Shown: piece by piece, positions 1-5,139 of the stretch
How the letters are laid out: each line of letters begins with the position of its first letter
How positions within the stretch are numbered: position 1 is the stretch's first letter
Source: Paracoccaceae bacterium
Lineage (GTDB): Bacteria > Pseudomonadota > Alphaproteobacteria > Rhodobacterales > Rhodobacteraceae
Assembly (NCBI GenBank): GCA_023254015.1
Contig: JALQYS010000480.1
Span: forward strand, 1 to 7,274
Direction: 5' to 3'
Length of the DNA stretch: 7,274 nucleotides
Program-made: the position numbers and the translations under genes
Notes under the pieces: generated by a model
Database searches by the model: none
The model's input: only the letters and a program-made list of their open reading frames with translations
What the model was told of the DNA's origin: nothing

Positions 1-1
1 C

Positions 2-421
2 GAGGCCGGGCTGATCTTTGCCGGCTATGATTTCAGCGATCAGACCGACCCGTTCGAGGCGGGCATCGGGTTTACCGTGCCGCTCAAGACCAAGACCGAT
101 GATTTCATCGGGCGTGAGGCGCTGATCCGCCGCAAGGAAAACCCGATCCAAAAATTCGTGGGGCTCGACATCGACAGCAACGTCGATGTGGGTCACGGCG
201 ATTGCCTGCATGTCGGCCGGGCGCAGGTGGGGGTGGTGACCTCGTCCATGCGCTCGCCGCTTCTGGGCAAGAATATCGCGCTGGCGCGGGTGGATGTGGC
301 CCATGCCGCGGTCGGCACCGCGCTGGAGGTCGGCAAGCTTGATGGTCAGCAAAAGCGCCTGCCGGCCGTGATCGTGCCGCTGTCGCATTACGACCCGAAA
401 AAGACCCGCCCGCAAAGCTGA
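2..421 (+). CDS. GcvT-like aminomethyltransferase, C-terminal part
   Basis: This is the last 139 residues of a protein whose start lies before the window; base 1 ends the previous codon. The segment EAGLIFAGYDF, then DPFEAGIGF and DDFIGREAL, is the pattern at the end of the GcvT aminomethyltransferase domain (glycine cleavage T-protein, dimethylglycine and sarcosine dehydrogenases, DMSP demethylase). The following part, with GLDIDS, VGVVTSS and SPLLGKNIALARVD, matches the C-terminal beta-barrel domain of that family, which helps hold the folate cofactor. The tail, ending in a YDPKKTRP motif, is a normal family end. Such enzymes move a one-carbon unit from an amine substrate to tetrahydrofolate in the cytoplasm. 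Which substrate this one uses cannot be told from the C-terminus alone; a stand-alone T-protein-like enzyme or the end of a dimethylglycine dehydrogenase-type fusion are both possible. Family call firm, subfamily open. Confidence 0.8.
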   Translation, partial: EAGLIFAGYDFSDQTDPFEAGIGFTVPLKTKTDDFIGREALIRRKENPIQKFVGLDIDSNVDVGHGDCLHVGRAQVGVVTSSMRSPLLGKNIALARVDVAHAAVGTALEVGKLDGQQKRLPAVIVPLSHYDPKKTRPQS

Positions 422-428
422 GCGGGCG

Positions 429-495
429 CGGAATTTTGCAAAATTCCGGGTCGGAACCTTTGAAGGTTCCGGTCCGATTTCTTCGAAGAAATCGG
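429..495. repeat. Array of three tandem palindromes (array 1)
   Basis: Three palindromes stand side by side, starting 8 nt after the aminomethyltransferase stop. The first, 429-448, is a perfect 20-bp palindrome with core AATTTTGCAAAATT. The second, 452-471, pairs 18 of 20 bases with core AACCTTTGAAGGTT. The third, 474-495, is a perfect 22-bp palindrome with arms CCGATTTC and GAAATCGG around TTCGAA. Spacers are only 3 and 2 nt. All ends are CGG/CCG. None is followed by a T-run, so they do not look like classical intrinsic terminators. They resemble REP-like intergenic palindromes and could act in mRNA end protection, rho-type termination or protein binding; this is inference. Confidence 0.85.
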
Positions 496-499
496 GAGG
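494..499 (+). promoter_or_regulatory. Ribosome binding site of the globin, touching a hairpin
   Basis: GGGAGG lies 6 nt before the ATG at 506 and decides that start. Its first two G bases (494-495) close the 22-bp palindrome at 474-495, so folding of that stem in the mRNA would partly occupy or crowd the site. Whether this matters for translation is inference. Confidence 0.6.
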
Positions 500-505
500 T
501 TTGCC

Positions 506-889
506 ATGGAACCGATGATTGACCGGATGGGCGGCGAGGAAAAGGTCCATATGCTGGTGGATCATTTCTATGACCTGATCGAGACCCTTCCCCAGGGGAA
601 GGCGATCATGGACATGCACCTGCAGGGCCATGGGCTGAGCCACGTCCGCCCCGCCCAGTTCGAGTTTCTGTGCGGCTTCCTCGGTGGTCGGCGCTATTAC
701 CATGAACGCCATGGTCACATGAACCTGCGCGAGATCCACGCCCATGTGGAAATCCGCACGCAGGATGCCGAAGACTGGCTTGCGGTGATGGACAGGGCGA
801 TGGGCGATGTCGGGGTCGAAGAGGCCATCCGCACCCAATTGAACAGCACCTTCCGTCGCGCAGCCCTGATGCTGGTGAACACAGCCTGA
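506..889 (+). CDS. Group 2 truncated haemoglobin
   Basis: A 127-residue haem protein, the usual size for truncated (2/2 fold) globins. Group 2 (GlbO-like) features visible in order: a tyrosine in VDHFYDL (Tyr22) at the B10 distal position; the MDMH segment with His38 near the CD1 position; FLCGFLGG (residues 54-61), where most members have WLGGP; HGHMNLREIH, with His78 as the expected proximal haem ligand; and EDWL, with Trp91 at the G8 position typical of group 2. Members bind O2 and NO and are linked to NO or peroxide chemistry and redox stress; the exact role varies. The ATG at 506 has a good GGGAGG site. The Pro-to-Arg change in GGP is a small departure. No haem or redox partner gene is adjacent. 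The gene follows the aminomethyltransferase by 84 nt, filled by palindromes, so co-transcription is possible but unproven. Confidence 0.88.
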   Translation: MEPMIDRMGGEEKVHMLVDHFYDLIETLPQGKAIMDMHLQGHGLSHVRPAQFEFLCGFLGGRRYYHERHGHMNLREIHAHVEIRTQDAEDWLAVMDRAMGDVGVEEAIRTQLNSTFRRAALMLVNTA

Positions 890-923
890 AGCGGGCGATC
901 CGTCAAGAAAAACACAATGAGCC

Positions 924-985
924 CTGACAGGATGCCCCAAGGGCTCGGCCCGTTCTGTGCCCCCGCTTTCCCATCCACCTGTCAG
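924..985. other. Long-range inverted repeat in the gap before the aminotransferase
   Basis: CTGACAGG (924-931) and CCTGTCAG (978-985) are exact 8-base inverted copies 46 nt apart, with an extra ATG/CAT match just inside one arm. They lie in the 216-nt gap between the globin and the aminotransferase. They could form the base of a leader RNA stem or be chance in GC-rich DNA. I see no convincing sigma-70 promoter, T-run or leader peptide in this gap. Confidence 0.25.
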
Positions 986-1105
986 AAGAACGCGCGCGCC
1001 CGGCACCTTGCCCGCTTTGGCACGCCCGGCGCGGTAAAGTGCCGACGCCCCCTTTCCCTTGGTTCCCAGCCCTGCTTAACTCTAGCCCGTTCACGGGAGG
1101 CACAA

Positions 1106-1969
1106 ATGGCATCGGGCATCAATATCCGCACCTTTTTCGAAGGCAAATGGCATGAGGGCAACATTCCCGTCATGCGGGCGGCCGATCATGGGGCCTGGCT
1201 GGGCTCTACCGTTTTTGACGGTGCGCGCTTTTTCGATGGCATGGCGCCCGATCTGGACCTGCATTGCGCCCGGGTGAACCGTTCGGCCGAGGCAATGCTC
1301 CTGACACCCACCATGGCAGCCCAGGAGATCGAAGGCATCGCGCGCGAAGGCTTCAAGCTTTATGACAAGGGGGCCGCCCTTTATGTCCGTCCGATGTATT
1401 GGGGCGTCGAGGATGACGGCTATGGCCTCGGCCCTCACCGGGATTACACCGGCTTTGCGCTGTGTCTTGAGGAAATCCCGATGTCCGCGCCCGACAATTC
1501 GACGACGTTGACCACCACCAGCTTTCGCCGTCCGGTGCTGGCCGACAATGTCACCAACGCCAAGGCAGGGTGCCTTTACCCCAACAACTATCGCATGATC
1601 GCCGAGGCGCGGAAGAAGGGTTTCGCCAATGCGCTGGTGGCCGACGCCAATGGCAATGTCGCCGAAAGCGCCACGGCGAATGTGTTCATCGTCCGCGATG
1701 GCGTGGTGTTCACCCCGATTCCGAACGGCACGTTCCTTGCCGGTCTGACGCGGGCGCGCCATATCCGCAACCTGCGGGCCGACGGGGTCGAGGTGGTGGA
1801 AAAGGTCATCACCTTTGACGAGGTTCACGCCGCGGATGAGGTGTTCCTGACCGGCAACTTCAACAAGGTCACCCGCGTCAGCCGGTTCGACGACACCGTC
1901 TACACCTCGCACGCCATGGCCAGCCGGGCGCGGGCTCTCTATTGGGATTGGGCGGCCTCCAACCGGTAA
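1106..1969 (+). CDS. PLP fold-type IV aminotransferase, branched-chain type
   Basis: A 287-residue cytoplasmic enzyme of aminotransferase class IV. The start is ATG 1106, with GGGAGG at 1095-1100; the open frame reaches back to 917, but that part has no family likeness. The N-terminus has DHGAWLGSTVFDGAR (residues 27-41), as in IlvE-type enzymes. YVRPM (93-97) matches the conserved YxRPL segment. NAKAGC carries Lys153, the expected PLP Schiff-base lysine, followed by NNYRM. NVAESATANVF holds Glu187 and Asn192, which contact the cofactor in this family. LAGLTRARH (211-219) matches the PGxTR phosphate-binding turn. Such enzymes move an amino group between an L-branched-chain amino acid and 2-oxoglutarate. 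Oddity: the later turn reads TGNFNKVTRV (249-258) where classic branched-chain enzymes have GTAAEVTPV, a loop that contacts the substrate carboxylate. So substrate choice may differ (another amino acid, a D-amino acid or an amine), and I give no gene symbol. Confidence 0.85.
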   Translation: MASGINIRTFFEGKWHEGNIPVMRAADHGAWLGSTVFDGARFFDGMAPDLDLHCARVNRSAEAMLLTPTMAAQEIEGIAREGFKLYDKGAALYVRPMYWGVEDDGYGLGPHRDYTGFALCLEEIPMSAPDNSTTLTTTSFRRPVLADNVTNAKAGCLYPNNYRMIAEARKKGFANALVADANGNVAESATANVFIVRDGVVFTPIPNGTFLAGLTRARHIRNLRADGVEVVEKVITFDEVHAADEVFLTGNFNKVTRVSRFDDTVYTSHAMASRARALYWDWAASNR

Positions 1970-1973
1970 GGCC

Positions 1974-2040
1974 CCGATTTCTGCGCAGAAATCGGTCCGG
2001 AAAATGGTATTTTCCGGGCCGGAGTTTTCAAAAACTCCGG
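1974..2040. repeat. Array of three tandem palindromes (array 2)
   Basis: This second array begins 5 nt after the aminotransferase stop. The palindrome at 1974-1995 is perfect (22 bp) and has the same arms, CCGATTTC and GAAATCGG, as the third palindrome of array 1; its centre is TGCGCA instead of TTCGAA. The element at 1997-2017 is a 9-bp stem (CCGGAAAAT/ATTTTCCGG) with a 3-nt loop. The element at 2019-2040 pairs CCGGAGTTTT with AAAACTCCGG around a CA centre. Spacers are 1 nt each. No T-run follows. Array type, position just after a stop codon and total length (67 bp in both) match array 1. Confidence 0.85.
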
Positions 2041-2054
2041 GACCTGGCCAAGCC

Positions 2055-2083
2055 TTGCCAGAGGCGGTCCCTTCCGCGATAAT
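2055..2083 (+). promoter_or_regulatory. Sigma-70-type promoter for the stress protein gene
   Basis: TTGCCA at 2055-2060 and GATAAT at 2078-2083 are separated by exactly 17 nt, and each matches the consensus at 5 of 6 positions. A transcript would start near 2090, just before the ribosome binding site. GGGACC (2039-2044) and GGTCCC (2066-2071) form an inverted repeat around the -35 box that might be a regulator site; that is inference. Confidence 0.6.
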
Positions 2084-2102
2084 CGGCTGGAGGGGGAGGA
2101 TC

Positions 2103-2558
2103 ATGCGCAAGTTCCTGGTCGTGCTGGACGACAGCCGAGAATGCCTGAACGCCATGCGCTTTGCGGCCCTGCGGGCGGCGCGCACAGGCGGGGGTGTTCA
2201 AATCCTGTCCATCATCAAGCCCGAGGATTTCCAGGGCTGGATTGGCGTGGCAGACCTGATGCGGGCCGAGGCGCGCGAGCGGATCGAGGCGCATTTTGAA
2301 GTTTTCGCCAAATGGATGCGCGACAAGAAGGGCGTCAACCCCGAGCTGGTCATTCGCGAGGGCGATCCGGCGGCCGAAATTCTGGCGCAGGTGCGCGATG
2401 ATCCGGAAATTGGCGTTCTGGTTCTGGGCGCTGGCACCGACAAGTCCGGCCCCGGCCCCCTCGTCACCCAGATGTCGCGGAATTCCGGCAACCTGCCCAT
2501 TCCGATCACCATTGTCCCCGGTGAGATGAGCAAGGAGCGTCTGGAAAGCATCACCTGA
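2103..2558 (+). CDS. Universal stress protein, UspA family
   Basis: A 151-residue single Usp domain. The ATG at 2103 follows a strong purine-rich site (GGAGGGGGAGGA, 2089-2100); the frame stays open back to 2004, but that part is palindrome DNA. The start MRKFLVVLDDSREC has the beta-strand and acidic residues (Asp9, Asp10) that open the nucleotide-binding fold. The C-terminal part has IGVLVLGAGTDKSGPGPL (103-120) followed by NLPIPITIVPG (130-140), the usual last strand of Usp proteins. In ATP-binding members the loop fits GxxG, nine residues, then G(S/T); here it is a shorter GAGTDKSGPGP, so ATP binding is uncertain. Usp proteins act in the cytoplasm in survival under starvation, oxidants or energy stress. 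It has its own promoter candidate and is separated from the aminotransferase by array 2, so it is probably expressed alone. Confidence 0.85.
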   Translation: MRKFLVVLDDSRECLNAMRFAALRAARTGGGVQILSIIKPEDFQGWIGVADLMRAEARERIEAHFEVFAKWMRDKKGVNPELVIREGDPAAEILAQVRDDPEIGVLVLGAGTDKSGPGPLVTQMSRNSGNLPIPITIVPGEMSKERLESIT

Positions 2559-2636
2559 TCGCTTTCGGGCAGCCTGCGGTCCTGAAATCCCGGACGCCCC
2601 CTGATCCTGACAGCGGGCGGGCTGATTGTGTTCGCT

Positions 2637-2664
2637 TTGACAACGGACTGTTTGCGTCAAAACT
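2637..2664 (+). promoter_or_regulatory. Promoter candidate for the acidic protein gene
   Basis: TTGACA at 2637-2642 is a perfect -35 box. Sixteen nt later AAAACT (2659-2664) is a weak -10 box, 3 of 6 matches. It sits in the 173-nt gap after the stress protein gene and points into the acidic protein gene. No terminator-like hairpin is seen after the stress gene, so some readthrough is also possible. Confidence 0.45.
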
Positions 2665-2731
2665 GTGGCGATTTGCAGGCGAAATGCCGTAACCGCCCAG
2701 GCGGGGGCTGAACGTTTCACGGGGTGTGGTT

Positions 2732-3538
2732 GTGACCTTTCGATTTTCGGGATTTGGCAAGTCCATCGGGCTTTTCGGCAGCTCTGCGGGGCAGGATGGC
2801 GCGGGTGCTTTCGGGGGCGACAAGGGCGGTTTCTTCGGCGGGCTCAAGGACGCTGGGCTGTTCTCCTTCGGCAAGTCGGGTCATGCCGATGGCGCCAGGG
2901 ATTGGCTTGGCGGCAATCGTGATTTCGGCCGCGACGAGGGTCGTGACCATGACAACGATAAGGATCACGACGACGATCACGACAAGGATCGGGAATACCA
3001 GCAGCACGACACCGGCACTGGCAGCAGCACGCTGGCCACGGGCTGGCCTGAAATCCCGGCCGACACGGCGGGGATCACCTTTGCCGTCGACTACGAGAGC
3101 GACGGCATCACTGATAGCAACATCCCGATCGGCAGAACGTCCGACACCAAGACCTTCGAGGATTATCTGGCCAAGGCGCGCGATCAGGTGGCAGCCGAGA
3201 ACCCGGATGTCGACCCCAAGGAGGTGATCTTCAAGGCCACCATCACCGCCCGGTCGGGTGAAGAGACCTATTACTACTTCACCGGCAACGAAGAGTCCGG
3301 TCCCGTCGAAGAGGTTGATGATGAGGGCGACGATGGCTGCGGCGATCATGAGGGGGATGGCCATGGCCGGGACCAGCATGCACGAGGCGATGAGGATCAA
3401 GACGATGCCGGCAAGTGTCACGCCGATTTCTTCAACTCGCTGACCGGTGGCGGCAAGAGCTTTGATTGCGGTCGTGACGACGACGATCACTGGGCCGACG
3501 AAGATCGGGATCAGGCAGACGAGGGCGACTTCCTCTGA
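2732..3538 (+). CDS. Unrecognised acidic FG-, Asp- and His-rich protein
   Basis: I do not recognise this 268-residue protein. I chose GTG 2732 because GGGG (2721-2724) lies 7 nt before it; GTG 2726 in the same frame is too close to that site. Residues 1-60 are Gly/Phe rich with FG pairs at 8-9, 15-16, 27-28, 35-36 and 46-47, and one more at 65-66; the first and fifth sit in the repeated motif FGKS. Residues 62-88 are an Asp/His/Arg/Lys tract with DHDNDKDHDDDHD. Residues 103-190 look like a folded domain (WPEIPADTAGITFAVDY, later EETYYYFTGNEE). Residues 193-268 are again very acidic, with Cys203, Cys229 and Cys246 and several His. There is no signal peptide or membrane segment. The composition suggests disordered, cation- or metal-binding arms on a small domain; function is unknown. 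Codon use matches the neighbours, and a promoter before and a hairpin after support this strand. The opposite strand is also open, which is an effect of Asp codons. Confidence 0.7.
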   Translation: MTFRFSGFGKSIGLFGSSAGQDGAGAFGGDKGGFFGGLKDAGLFSFGKSGHADGARDWLGGNRDFGRDEGRDHDNDKDHDDDHDKDREYQQHDTGTGSSTLATGWPEIPADTAGITFAVDYESDGITDSNIPIGRTSDTKTFEDYLAKARDQVAAENPDVDPKEVIFKATITARSGEETYYYFTGNEESGPVEEVDDEGDDGCGDHEGDGHGRDQHARGDEDQDDAGKCHADFFNSLTGGGKSFDCGRDDDDHWADEDRDQADEGDFL

Positions 3539-3550
3539 TCCACAGGCTGT

Positions 3551-3589
3551 CGATGAGGCCGGCCAAGCAGGGCTTGTCCGGCCTCATCG
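3551..3589 (+). terminator. Stable hairpin after the acidic protein gene
   Basis: CGATGAGGCCGG (3551-3562) pairs perfectly with CCGGCCTCATCG (3578-3589). Inside it, after one mismatch, CAAGC (3564-3568) pairs with GCTTG (3572-3576), leaving a 3-nt loop. It begins 13 nt after the stop codon. There is no T-run behind it, so it is either a terminator without a U-tract or a stabiliser of the mRNA end. Confidence 0.55.
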
Positions 3590-3603
3590 CCACGACAAGC
3601 CAT

Positions 3604-3638
3604 GCGCTGGTCGAATAGGGAAAGTGCAAAACCAGCGC
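3604..3638. other. Inverted repeat before the small ORF
   Basis: GCGCTGGT (3604-3611) and ACCAGCGC (3631-3638) are exact 8-base inverted copies around a 19-nt AT-richer loop. They lie in the gap between the acidic protein gene and the 58-residue ORF. They could be an operator or RNA stem; nothing else in this gap explains them. Confidence 0.3.
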
Positions 3639-3699
3639 TGCCGCTGCCGTCTGCTTTCTGCTACTGCGCTGCGGAGGGGGGCAAGCAAGGAAGCAGATC

Positions 3700-3876
3700 A
3701 TGACTGTCCATCTTCGCCATCAGGTTTTCGAGGCCACGGAAGTTCCCGGCCTGGCCTACTATTCTGCGAAACAGGCGAGGGTGCCGGCGACGGCTCCGGC
3801 CTTGTCCGAAGGTCGGGTGACAGGGCCGCAACAGGCTCTGGACCAACTTTTCGGCTATTACGACCTGCCTGAGTAA
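3700..3876 (+). CDS. Small 58-residue protein, unknown function
   Basis: This short frame starts at ATG 3700, with AAGGA at 3687-3691 spaced 8 nt, and ends at TAA 3874-3876. The protein opens MTVHLRHQVFEATEVPGLAYYS, runs through a Pro/Ala-rich middle (VPATAPALSEG, 29-38) and ends in TGPQQALDQLFGYYDLPE. The last part could form an amphipathic helix with an aromatic FGYYD end. No signal peptide, membrane segment or cysteine is present. The proper ribosome site, normal codon use and a stop just before the nfu promoter argue that it is real. It is 80 nt from nfu but appears to lie outside that transcript. I do not know its function; I call it hypothetical, and a chance frame is still possible. 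Confidence 0.55.
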   Translation: MTVHLRHQVFEATEVPGLAYYSAKQARVPATAPALSEGRVTGPQQALDQLFGYYDLPE

Positions 3877-3901
3877 TGCCCGAGGGTGACCTGCCCGAAC
3901 C

Positions 3902-3930
3902 TTGACTCTGCGTCGCCCGGAGCGCATATC
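3902..3930 (+). promoter_or_regulatory. Promoter candidate for nfu-tsaB-rimI
   Basis: TTGACT (3902-3907) is 5 of 6 to the -35 consensus. After exactly 17 nt, CATATC (3925-3930) matches the -10 box at its central ATA. Start of transcription would be near 3937, giving a leader of about 20 nt with the GGAG site at 3945-3948. Confidence 0.5.
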
Positions 3931-3956
3931 TGACTTGAATAGTCGGAGATAAGCAG

Positions 3957-4514
3957 ATGTTCATCCAGACCGAATCCACGCCGAACCCGGCAACGCTGAA
4001 ATTCCTGCCCGGCCAGACCGTGCTGGACCTTGGCACGGCCGATTTTCCCAGCGTCGAGGCAGCGGTCAAGTCGCCGTTGGCCCGGCGCATCTTTGCCGTC
4101 TCGGGCGTGACGGGCGTGTTCTTTGGCACGGACTTTGTCACCGTGACCAAGGCCGATACGGTGGATTGGGGCCATATCAAGCCCGCCATCCTCGGGGCCA
4201 TCATGGAGCACTTCCAGTCCGGGGCGCCGGTGATCGAGGGCGAGCAGGCCGCCGCGCATCAGGCCCATGACGGGCCGGATGGTGACATCGTCAAGCAAAT
4301 CAAGGAGTTGCTGGATACCCGCGTGCGGCCGGCGGTGGCTCAGGATGGCGGCGACATCACCTTTCACGGGTTTGATCGCGGCGTGGTCTATCTGCACATG
4401 AAAGGCGCCTGCGCTGGTTGCCCCTCGTCCACGTTGACGTTGAAGATGGGCATCGAAAACCTTCTGCGTCACTATATCCCCGAGGTGACCGAGGTGCGTC
4501 CGGTTGCCGCCTGA
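3957..4514 (+). CDS. Nfu-type Fe-S cluster scaffold/carrier protein
   Basis: A 185-residue protein with two domains. Residues 1-88 are the Nfu N-terminal domain: MFIQTESTPNPATLKFLPG is its signature start, and VTGVFFGTDFVTVTK is also typical. Residues 110-180 are the NifU C-terminal domain: VRPAVAQDGGDI, then KGACAGCPSS with Cys152 and Cys155. This CxxC pair, from two subunits, holds one [4Fe-4S] cluster that is handed to target enzymes in the cytoplasm. The arrangement and length match the alphaproteobacterial and mitochondrial NFU1 group rather than the E. coli NfuA layout with a degenerate A-type domain, so I leave the symbol blank. ATG 3957 has GGAG 8 nt upstream. The end overlaps tsaB by 11 nt, so the two are probably translated in a coupled way. 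Confidence 0.92.
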   Translation: MFIQTESTPNPATLKFLPGQTVLDLGTADFPSVEAAVKSPLARRIFAVSGVTGVFFGTDFVTVTKADTVDWGHIKPAILGAIMEHFQSGAPVIEGEQAAAHQAHDGPDGDIVKQIKELLDTRVRPAVAQDGGDITFHGFDRGVVYLHMKGACAGCPSSTLTLKMGIENLLRHYIPEVTEVRPVAA

Positions 4515-5139
4515 GCCCTTGCCGGTTCTGGCTTTTGATACGGCGGGCCCGTGGATCGAGGCCTGCCTTCTGTTGGCGGATGGTCAGGTCCTTCACCATC
4601 TGGAAGCGATGGACAAGGGGCAGGCCGAGCATCTTTTGCCGGTCTTGAACCAGCTTCTGGCCAAGGCGGGTCTGGGATGGTCTGACCTTGGCCGCATCGC
4701 GGTTGGCACCGGGCCGGGCAATTTTACCGGCGTGCGGATCGCCGTCGCGGCCGCGCGCGGTTTGGCGCTGGCTTCGGGGCGGCCTGCGATCGGCGTGTCA
4801 CGGCTAGAGGCGCTGGCCCATGGGTTGCCGCGACCGATTACAGTGATCGAGGACGCCCGCCGTGATGAGGTTTACGTTCAGACGTTTGCGATTGAGGGGG
4901 CTGAACCGGCTTCGCTTTGTAGGATGGGCAATATTGCCCATCCTACGCGGGTGACTGGCAGCGCCGCCGGTGCGGGGGCCTTGCCCCCCGCCATGCCGCT
5001 GACCCGCGCCATGGCGGAAATCGCCGCGGTCCGCCCTTTGCCGCAGCCTCGCCCAGCCCCGTTCTATCTGCGGGGTGCCGATGCCGCCCCGCCGGCCGAC
5101 CCGCCCCCCGTCATCCTGCCCGATCCGGTGGCCCCATGA
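4504..5139 (+). CDS. tsaB: TsaB, tRNA t6A synthesis protein
   Basis: A 211-residue member of the TsaB (YeaZ) family. TsaB pairs with TsaD and TsaE to put the threonylcarbamoyl group on A37 of tRNAs that read ANN codons. Visible signatures: LAFDTAGPWIEACLL (9-23), KGQAEHLLPVLNQLL (38-52), the strong motif GTGPGNFTGVRIAVAAARGLA (68-88), EDARRDEVYVQTF (116-128) and PFYLRGADAAPP (186-197) at the end. The start is probably TTG 4504, with GAGG at 4491-4494 and an 11-nt overlap with nfu; a second TTG at 4519 is possible, and no ATG or GTG lies between the upstream in-frame stop and these. Odd: residues 139-148 (CRMGNIAHPT) are encoded by a perfect 28-bp palindrome, and residues 156-163 by a GC-rich hairpin, both in the variable C-terminal half, after the conserved core. 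The frame remains open, so the protein is likely functional. Confidence 0.9.
   Translation: MPPEPLPVLAFDTAGPWIEACLLLADGQVLHHLEAMDKGQAEHLLPVLNQLLAKAGLGWSDLGRIAVGTGPGNFTGVRIAVAAARGLALASGRPAIGVSRLEALAHGLPRPITVIEDARRDEVYVQTFAIEGAEPASLCRMGNIAHPTRVTGSAAGAGALPPAMPLTRAMAEIAAVRPLPQPRPAPFYLRGADAAPPADPPPVILPDPVAP
4919..4946. repeat. Perfect 28-bp palindrome inside tsaB
   Basis: The left arm GTAGGATGGGCAAT (4919-4932) is the exact reverse complement of the right arm ATTGCCCATCCTAC (4933-4946). It lies in frame within tsaB and codes for residues 139-148. A 28-bp perfect palindrome is far beyond chance. It looks like a dispersed repeat that entered a coding region without breaking the frame. A family of such copies elsewhere in the genome is expected but cannot be seen here. 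Confidence 0.85.
4972..4991. repeat. GC-rich hairpin inside tsaB
   Basis: GCGGGGG at 4972-4978 pairs with CCCCCGC at 4985-4991 around a 6-nt loop. It lies 25 nt after the 28-bp palindrome, still within tsaB. Similar GGGGGC/GCCCCC hairpins are common between genes in high-GC alphaproteobacteria, so this may be a second repeat insertion; simple base composition is the alternative. Confidence 0.4.

Noticed and set aside
429..495. Short regularly spaced units that might suggest a CRISPR array.
   Set aside because: The units are different palindromes with 2-3 nt spacers, not identical direct repeats with unique spacers of about 30 nt.
1053..1081. TTTCCC and TTAACT as a promoter for the aminotransferase.
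   Set aside because: The spacing is 17 nt but each box matches the consensus at only half the positions or so; too weak to list as a feature.
917..1105. Possible 63-residue N-terminal extension of the aminotransferase.
   Set aside because: The sequence is Arg/Pro/Cys rich with no family likeness, has no ribosome site at 917, and ATG 1106 has a strong one and gives the family's normal start.
1091..2185. Open frame of 364 residues on the - strand.
   Set aside because: It is opposite the aminotransferase and crosses palindrome array 2; it shows no recognisable motif.
2717..3490. Open frame of 257 residues on the - strand with very hydrophobic stretches, looking like a membrane protein.
   Set aside because: It is the antisense of the Asp-rich gene: GAC and GAT read backwards give Val and Ile codons. 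It starts with GTG and has no ribosome site before it, while the + strand has a promoter, a start site and an end hairpin.
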